From positions 1 to 21,478 of the forward strand of contig JAKISY010000079.1 of the NCBI GenBank assembly GCA_021648365.1: DNA of 21,478 nucleotides. Direction: 5' to 3'. The DNA is from Verrucomicrobiales bacterium. GTDB lineage: Bacteria; Verrucomicrobiota; Verrucomicrobiia; Verrucomicrobiales; DEV007. Position 1 is the stretch's first letter. Every line of letters begins with the position of its first letter. The notes beneath the pieces are model-generated. The model saw nothing but the letters and a program-made list of their open reading frames with translations, made no database searches and was not told where the DNA came from. Positions 16,496 to 21,478 of the stretch are shown here, piece by piece. The translations under genes were made by a program, and so were the position numbers.

Positions 16496-18472
16496 TCAAT
16501 CAATAACAAAATCCCTCATGCTAATTTTTGAACTACTAAGATCCACTGACTCCATCACTCGGTAAGTGAACATCGCCTCTAAACCACGCAATCGTGCCTT
16601 CTGCCGAAAACGCCCAGACTCATTGACGAACTCTACCAGTTTAGGGTTGTTTCGTTCTGCAAAAGTCGGATAAATTACCACCAATCTGCGCCCAGTAGAT
16701 TTCGCCTCATCATAAAGCCCCTTCAAAGTTTCCAGCAAATGCGCTTCGTCCTGCTTTGACAAACGATGGATGCGCGGATCATAAGTCCGGAACTGATGCG
16801 CCCCCGTTCCAAATGCTACCGTGATAACCTCCTTTCCAGAATCACCCAGCTCATCCAAGTCTCCTCCATGCGCAGCCGCGATGACCTCGCGCAAAGGTTG
16901 TCGCGCATGATTGCGCATAGCCTGACGAGGGAAGTGAGTCATCGACCCATACGATAGCAAAAATACAGCAGCCATTCCGCTTTGTATCAGTGTGCGATGC
17001 CTTACTCCATCCATTCGAGCAACACAAAACTCCACCGCCAGGCCTATACAGACAGCCACACCTATCAACAAAAAGATCACATACCAGGCAAACATATAAT
17101 TGCCTCCCAGATGGTTGTGCGCATAAGCCAACATTGCCGCCAACCAAGGACTGCACGCTGCGATCCACAGTGTCAACGAACGCTTGGCGAACAAATACAA
17201 TACCCCCAACACACACATCAAAGGCAACAAACCGAAAAAGAACCAAAATTTCAACTCAGAACCCGCAGTCATCTGCTGCAAGCTCAAATACAACGGATAA
17301 GCAGCATCATCCATCGCCCAACGAGTGCCCGCCGTGACATGGCTCCACACATCATTCGCCCAATCCCTCCCCATCGCACCCCGCCTCTCCGGCTTCGCCA
17401 AAGTCCGAGCCAACTGCCGAATCGAGGGTCCCATCAATTGAATGAACAACATTGCCGAAAAAATATTCGCTATCAGCCAGCGTGCCGTGCGATTAAAACG
17501 ATCCTCCACCTTTATTGCAGGCCATTGCAGGGTTAGCAAAATGCAGATATTCATCGCCGTTGCAAAATAGATTGCCCCAGCGAAACTCCACATCATCAAG
17601 AATTGAAAAAAACCAAACAGCAACCAAAATCGCCACTCCCCACTGCGCATGGCACGGGTCAAAGCCAACAACGCCAAAATAGAAAAAAGCAACAGGAACG
17701 CATAACCCCGCGCCTCTACGGAATAGCGCAAGTACCAAGGATTAAGCGCCAAAAACCACGCCGCCACCACGCCCGCAGTCGGAGCACCATGCAAACAAAG
17801 CAGTCCTCCCACTGCCCCTATACACAACAAGCCCGCCACCAGTGACGGCAACCGCACCGCAATCTCACTAAAGTGCGAGGCATCCTCTCCCATCATCCTA
17901 TTGCGCACATTCAAACTCAATCGAGCAGCAACACTTTGAGCTACGTGATTATTCGTTCCAGTATTGAGAAAAAACGTCTCCTTCCATTTGACCTTCCTGT
18001 AATCCAACTCCCCATCATCTTTATTCTTATAATAGCCATGAACAAAACGTCTCATAGCCCACTCCTCATCATTACCAAAACTATGGCTCATGTAGGGAAC
18101 CCGCCAATACAAACCCGTGACCACTGCCGCCAAAATAAGGATGATCGGTAATAGTGAAAGCCTAGGTTTCACCTTTTCAGTTGCGCGATCCCGCAAACGA
18201 GTGTTCCACCACGGCTCCGTCCATATCAAGCTTAACAAAAACACCAAGTTCACCAACGCGGCCCACCATAGGCCGTCACCAATAAAAGCGTCCAACGATA
18301 CCTTTTCCCCCGCCGCAATTTTTTCACCTACATTCAAACTCCACGGTTTGACAGCATAGCATAAAAAAACGCCCAATATTGCTGCGGGCACAGCCAGCAG
18401 CCTACGCACTGTGATATGAGGAAGCCATGCTCTCATTCTCGTCAAAGTCAGCATATTTACTATACTACCCAT
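16496..18472 (-). CDS. Polytopic membrane glycosyltransferase, GT39/PMT_2-like (GT-C fold)
   Basis: An inner-membrane enzyme predicted to move a sugar from a lipid-linked donor to an acceptor. The 658-aa protein has about 11-13 hydrophobic segments and a large polar C-terminal domain (about 520-658). GT-C features are the acidic motif at the end of the first periplasmic loop (SFGNDEEWAMRRF, Asp135-Glu136), the RLPSLVAGLL block (208-217) and YSVEARGYAFLLLFS, typical of PMT_2-like proteins. Three ATG codons (18472, 18454, 18436) are possible starts, none with a Shine-Dalgarno; I kept the longest. It heads the four-gene minus-strand unit and diverges from the NagA-like gene. Acceptor and sugar are unknown; ArnT-like or dolichyl-phosphate-mannose transferase-like roles are equally open. 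Confidence 0.78.
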   Translation of the reverse strand: MGSIVNMLTLTRMRAWLPHITVRRLLAVPAAILGVFLCYAVKPWSLNVGEKIAAGEKVSLDAFIGDGLWWAALVNLVFLLSLIWTEPWWNTRLRDRATEKVKPRLSLLPIILILAAVVTGLYWRVPYMSHSFGNDEEWAMRRFVHGYYKNKDDGELDYRKVKWKETFFLNTGTNNHVAQSVAARLSLNVRNRMMGEDASHFSEIAVRLPSLVAGLLCIGAVGGLLCLHGAPTAGVVAAWFLALNPWYLRYSVEARGYAFLLLFSILALLALTRAMRSGEWRFWLLFGFFQFLMMWSFAGAIYFATAMNICILLTLQWPAIKVEDRFNRTARWLIANIFSAMLFIQLMGPSIRQLARTLAKPERRGAMGRDWANDVWSHVTAGTRWAMDDAAYPLYLSLQQMTAGSELKFWFFFGLLPLMCVLGVLYLFAKRSLTLWIAACSPWLAAMLAYAHNHLGGNYMFAWYVIFLLIGVAVCIGLAVEFCVARMDGVRHRTLIQSGMAAVFLLSYGSMTHFPRQAMRNHARQPLREVIAAAHGGDLDELGDSGKEVITVAFGTGAHQFRTYDPRIHRLSKQDEAHLLETLKGLYDEAKSTGRRLVVIYPTFAERNNPKLVEFVNESGRFRQKARLRGLEAMFTYRVMESVDLSSSKISMRDFVID

Positions 18473-18595
18473 AAATTGCTCAATTGCTATACATATTTAA
18501 TGGGAATTAAGCATCTGTATTAGCAAAATCACTCGACACCACGATAGTCCTGCGTAACCTGTTCATTTTGGTTGCCCTTATACCTCCTGACACCC
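18473..18595. promoter_or_regulatory. Divergent control region between glycosyltransferase and NagA-like genes
   Basis: A 123-base AT-rich spacer that must hold two promoters. Next to the minus-strand start is a tandem 8-base repeat, AATTGCTC AATTGCTA (18474-18489), followed by TATACATATTTAAT, which could serve as a -10 region in either direction. TTATAC (about 18579) is a -10-like string close to the plus-strand start. No convincing -35 partner was found for either. Confidence 0.3.
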
Positions 18596-19504
18596 ATGAA
18601 CCCCTTCGATATCCAAGTAAACGGCTATTTTGGCGGAGACTTCACCAATCCAGAAATCACCGCAGAAGAGCTACACACCACCTGTGTAGCTCTGCAAGAA
18701 GACGGTTGCAACCATATTCTAGCTACGGTGATCACAGATACAGTCGATGCGCTGTGTCACAAACTCTCCCATCTGGTTGAACTGCGTGAGCAGGATGACT
18801 TAGCCAAAAAAATCATCGCCGGCTTCCATATCGAAGGCCCCTTTATCAATCCTGAAGTCGGCTATGTCGGCGCGCATCCCGTTGACTGCGTCAAACCAGC
18901 CAATATCGAAGATAGCAAACGCCTACTCGAAGCCACCGCAGGTCTGACCAAACTGATCACCCTCGCTCCTGAACTCGACCAAGACATGGCGACCACCCGC
19001 TTTCTAGCTGAGCAAGGCATCACCGTATCCGCAGGGCACTGCAATCCCAGCCTCGATCAGCTCAAAGCTGGCATCGACGCCGGACTCAGCATGGTCACCC
19101 ACGTCGGCAACGGCTGCCCCGTCACCATGAACCGCCACGACAACATCATCCAGCGCGCACTCAGCCTCTCCGATGACCTCTGGTGCTGCTTCATCCCCGA
19201 CGGCGCTCACGTCGATTTTTTCGCACTGAAAAACTACCTGCAAGTCGCCGGCATCGACCGCTGCATCATGGTCACCGATGCCATCGCCGCCGCCAAACTC
19301 GGCCCTGGTCGTTATCAGCTCTCTGGCATGGATATCGAAGTCGATGAACACGGCGTCGCCCGCAAACCCGGCTCGCCCAACCTCGCCGGCGCCACCATCA
19401 CCATGCCACAAATCCGCGAGAACCTCAGTCAAAAACTGGGTCTTAATGAGCAACAGATCAAACAACTCATCGACACCAACCCCCACCAAGCGATTGGAAT
19501 ATAG
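18596..19504 (+). CDS. Minimal NagA-like amidohydrolase (catalytic barrel only)
   Basis: Resembles N-acetylglucosamine-6-phosphate deacetylase, which removes acetate from GlcNAc-6-phosphate. From the ATG at 18596 (302 aa; a TTG lies 8 codons upstream) the metal and substrate motifs are in order: VNGYFGGDF (8-15), HIEGPF (78-83, Glu80), SAGHCNPS (145-152, His148), THVGNG (168-173, His169), PDGAHVDF (201-208, His205), the catalytic Asp in VTDA (226-229, Asp228) and LAGATITM (263-270). It begins at the first barrel strand and stops at TNPHQAIGI. The small beta-sandwich built from both ends of typical 380-390-aa NagA, including the C-terminal GxIxxGxDAD strand, is missing. The catalytic residues look intact. 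The Nramp-like transporter follows on the same strand after 151 bases. Another N-acyl-amino substrate is possible. Confidence 0.8.
   Translation: MNPFDIQVNGYFGGDFTNPEITAEELHTTCVALQEDGCNHILATVITDTVDALCHKLSHLVELREQDDLAKKIIAGFHIEGPFINPEVGYVGAHPVDCVKPANIEDSKRLLEATAGLTKLITLAPELDQDMATTRFLAEQGITVSAGHCNPSLDQLKAGIDAGLSMVTHVGNGCPVTMNRHDNIIQRALSLSDDLWCCFIPDGAHVDFFALKNYLQVAGIDRCIMVTDAIAAAKLGPGRYQLSGMDIEVDEHGVARKPGSPNLAGATITMPQIRENLSQKLGLNEQQIKQLIDTNPHQAIGI
18667..18693. repeat. Strong inverted repeat inside the 5' part of the NagA-like gene
   Basis: AGAGCTACACA and TGTGTAGCTCT are perfect 11-base complementary arms around a 5-base loop, CCACC, about 70 bases after the start codon (codons 24-33). A 10-base palindrome, GGTTGCAACC, follows at 18704-18713. 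The RNA hairpin would be stable and is the longest perfect inverted repeat I noticed in the window. Confidence 0.8.
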
Positions 19505-19655
19505 AACTCCTCCCCGGTAAATATCTCCCACAAAAACAAGCCACACACTTATTTTTATCTCTAAAATTCCGTAACCCCCCGCTTCACAGAAACGCAACCG
19601 CAGGCTACCCATCCTCATCTCAAATTTTAAATCTCAAATCTCAAATTTCCGTCCC
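19505..19655. promoter_or_regulatory. Spacer before the Nramp-like gene with three copies of ATCTCAAAT
   Basis: No gene is supported. ATCTCAAAT occurs at 19617-19625, 19631-19639 and 19638-19646 (the last two overlap), ending 9 bases before the ATG of the transporter, where a ribosome-binding site would normally lie. The repeats could be a binding site, a slippage-prone tract or a remnant of a dispersed repeat. There is no Shine-Dalgarno and no clear terminator for the preceding gene, so read-through is possible. Confidence 0.35.
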
Positions 19656-20948
19656 ATGAACAAAATTGTCGAATTTTTCAAATCCATCGGCCCCGCCATC
19701 ATCATCGCCGCCGTCGTCTGTGGCCCAGGCAGCATCCTGATGAGTTCCAAAACTGGTGCCATCTACGGCTACAGCATGATCTGGGTGCTAGCCATTTCAG
19801 CCTCCTTGATGTGGTGCATGGTTGTTCTCTCCGCCCGTCTCGGAGTGGTGCACAAACACACCCTGATCGAAGAACTCTCGATCCGACTCGGACGTCCCGT
19901 CGGCATGTTCATCGGCATCACCCTATTTCTGATCGTCGCCGGCTTCCAAGTCAGTAACAACATCGCCATCGTCGCAGCCGTCGAAACCATCATCGGTGAT
20001 CTTCGCACGCCGGCTAAAGTAGGCGTATTGATCGCCCTCAACGCCTTCATCATGGTCGTGCTCTACGGCTTCCGCGATCTTTACAATCCGATTGAAAAAA
20101 TCATGAAGACCATCGTGCTACTGATGGTCACCTCTTTCATCATCAACATGATCATGGCTCAACCCGACATTGCAGCTATGTTCAGAGGACTGATCCCCTC
20201 TCCACCAGAAGGCGGATACAAATCCTTCATCTCCAATCCTACCGGAGGCGGCAATGTTCTAGTATTGCAAGCCCTCGTCGCCACCACCTTTTCCGTCGCC
20301 GGCGCCTTTTACCAAGCCTACGGCGTACGAGCCAAAGGCTGGGGCATCAACGACACCAAAAAAGGCATGATCGACTCCATGGTCGGCACCATGGTGCTCT
20401 TTGGCGTATCACTAGTGGTGATGTCCACTGCCGCCGCCGCCCTGCATAACAATCCAAATGTCGATACGAGCGAACTCAATACGGTCAGCGATATCGCCAG
20501 AGCTCTGGAGCCTTTGTTTGGTTCCTCCGCCAAATACGTCTTCGCTTGCGGCATCTTCGCCGGTGGTTTTGGAGCTTTTATGGTCAACGCCATGATCGGT
20601 GGCAACATGCTCTCCGACGGTTTTGGCAAAGGAGCCACCATCAACGACCGTGGCGCCCGCAACGGCACCGTGCTCGCCCTCTTCGTCGGCATGGCGATTG
20701 CCATCGGCTCCATCATCATGGGCTTCCCCGTAGTCAACGTCATCACCGTCGCCCAAGCCTCCACCGTGCTCGGCCTACCCGCACTGGCAGCCGCACTGGT
20801 TTACCTAGCCACCCGCCCCGATCTCACCGGAGAACGTAAAGTTCCCAAATGGATGATCGTCATGGGCTCCGTCGGCTTCCTACTTTCCCTGTTGCTCACC
20901 CTACGCACCATTGTAAAAGTGTATGTCAAACTGACCGCTAGCGGCTAG
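19656..20948 (+). CDS. Nramp-fold transporter lacking canonical metal-binding motifs
   Basis: A 430-aa inner-membrane transporter with about 11-12 hydrophobic segments and the overall layout of the Nramp/APC superfamily (N-terminal KSIGPAIIIAAV... then GYSMIWVLAISASLMWCMVVLSARLGVV, close to Nramp TM1-TM2). The two motifs that bind metal in true Nramps are absent: the TM1 DPGN region reads CGPGS (22-26), with no Asp or Asn, and the TM6 MPH region reads ATTFSVAGAFYQA (209-221), with no Met-Pro-His. Related non-canonical Nramp proteins occur in Planctomycetes and Verrucomicrobia, usually annotated as divalent metal transporters. Context with a NagA-like enzyme suggests an organic or different cationic substrate, but that is inference. 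The ATG has no Shine-Dalgarno. Confidence 0.78.
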   Translation: MNKIVEFFKSIGPAIIIAAVVCGPGSILMSSKTGAIYGYSMIWVLAISASLMWCMVVLSARLGVVHKHTLIEELSIRLGRPVGMFIGITLFLIVAGFQVSNNIAIVAAVETIIGDLRTPAKVGVLIALNAFIMVVLYGFRDLYNPIEKIMKTIVLLMVTSFIINMIMAQPDIAAMFRGLIPSPPEGGYKSFISNPTGGGNVLVLQALVATTFSVAGAFYQAYGVRAKGWGINDTKKGMIDSMVGTMVLFGVSLVVMSTAAAALHNNPNVDTSELNTVSDIARALEPLFGSSAKYVFACGIFAGGFGAFMVNAMIGGNMLSDGFGKGATINDRGARNGTVLALFVGMAIAIGSIIMGFPVVNVITVAQASTVLGLPALAAALVYLATRPDLTGERKVPKWMIVMGSVGFLLSLLLTLRTIVKVYVKLTASG

Positions 20949-20969
20949 TCTCCGTTAGACAGTTAAGCC

Positions 20970-21066
20970 GAGCGCTAAAACGCGCTCTGAAAACAAGATA
21001 GGCAAAGCTTGCCCCCCATAAGCAAGGCGAGCCGAATCACACACGCCCCCTGTGAGCCGAGCAAGC
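20970..21066. repeat. Cluster of short palindromes between the transporter and a transposase remnant
   Basis: GAGCGC-TAAAAC-GCGCTC (20970-20987) is a 6-bp stem with a 6-base loop; GGCAA-AGC-TTGCC (21001-21013) is a 5-bp stem; GAGCCGA occurs twice; and GCTTGC (21008-21013) is matched by GCAAGC (21061-21066). The first hairpin could end the transporter transcript, although no T-run follows. Small palindromes next to a transposase of the suspected RAYT type also fit REP-like elements. Confidence 0.4.
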
Positions 21067-21478
21067 TAGCCCATCACGTCCCGCCTCAGATCACGTAATA
21101 CCCGCAACTCCCCCCACTGCGCCCCACGCATTTTCCGTCCACCATCCTTTCTCTTCCCCCCAAACTGATCTCGCTTGCCTTCAAAAAACTCATCCACAAA
21201 GCGCTGACTCCCCAACACCGCCCCATCGCTGAAATACCTCACCCGACACCTCAAAGCCACCGCCACCGGTAAACGCCCTCCAGTTTCCAACACCTCCGCG
21301 ACCTCCGCCTGACTGAACCCACCCTTACCCTTGTTATAACCCTCCACGGTACCGTCCGCCTCCACCTCTTCCCCCTTCACATACAGTAGGCAGCGATACT
21401 CCGCCTCCACCTTCTTCCACGCCACCCGCTGACGTCCCGTCCCCGCCTAAGTCCAAGCCTGACGCGCCCCCACATTCC
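21066..21478 (-). pseudogene. C-terminal remnant of a Y1/RAYT-type transposase-like protein
   Basis: The minus-strand frame ending in ...LRDLRRDVMG resembles the C-terminal extension of IS200/Y1-type (REP-associated) transposase-like proteins common in Verrucomicrobia, with the stretch CRVRYFSDGAVLGSQRFVDEFF and KMRGAQWGELRVL. From the last stop (21066) the frame is open to 21446, then hits a TAG at 21447-21449, yet it continues plausibly beyond it (NVGARQAWT before the stop, AGTGRQR after), which suggests a nonsense mutation in a once longer gene. A GTG at 21425 could start a 119-aa product, but it would lack the N-terminal HUH catalytic domain, which is outside the window. The family call is from memory of the sequence pattern. 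Confidence 0.5.

Noticed and set aside
19004..19618. Long minus-strand open frame (204 codons) opposite the NagA-like gene
   Set aside because: It mirrors the NagA-like coding sequence, shows Asp/Val/Gly-rich shadow composition and has no recognisable domain, while the plus-strand frame carries all catalytic motifs.

Overview
The window looks like a piece of a Verrucomicrobiota chromosome (possibly marine); this is an inference from gene content, with no marker gene present. The supporting features are planctomycete/verrucomicrobial-type exported cytochromes (one fused to WD40 repeats), a ThuA-like protein, an exported sulfatase, an exported SHD1-plus-hydrolase-fold protein, and a C-terminal fragment of what looks like a Y1/RAYT-type transposase. 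Base composition is near half G+C in genes and lower between some of them. Nearly every start codon lacks a Shine-Dalgarno sequence, and several likely starts are GTG or TTG.

Left part (1-8060): a non-coding, AT-richer stretch, then an exported diheme cytochrome c (minus). Diverging from it is a 1069-residue exported protein that joins a single cytochrome c domain, a WD40 propeller and a very long Ala/Lys/Gln-rich coiled coil. A secreted ThuA-like protein follows on the plus strand. Converging on it is a minus-strand pair, a Tat-exported SorA-like molybdopterin sulfite oxidase followed by a SorB-like monoheme cytochrome c. The area therefore holds four exported haem or molybdenum redox proteins.

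Middle part (8061-18472): a minus-strand run of a six-TM voltage-gated-type potassium channel with a C-terminal zinc ribbon, an exported SHD1/alpha-beta-hydrolase protein whose catalytic residues look lost, and an AzgA-type purine permease. Facing away from the channel are a small exported Dabb-domain protein and an unrecognised exported 351-residue protein. Converging on these is a tight four-gene minus-strand unit: GT39-type membrane glycosyltransferase, exported glycerophosphodiester phosphodiesterase, ketopantoate-reductase-like oxidoreductase and exported sulfatase, with gaps of 43, 9 and 30 bases.

Right part (18473-21478): a plus-strand pair, a minimal NagA-like amidohydrolase (catalytic barrel only, with a strong 11-bp inverted repeat early in its coding region) and an Nramp-fold transporter lacking both canonical metal-binding motifs. 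A cluster of small palindromes and the transposase remnant, which contains an in-frame stop, close the window.

The best candidates for something undescribed are the NagA-like/Nramp-like pair, the cytochrome-WD40-coiled-coil fusion inside its redox neighbourhood, and the apparently inactive hydrolase-fold protein. All functional statements come from recognising motifs by eye; no database search was run.
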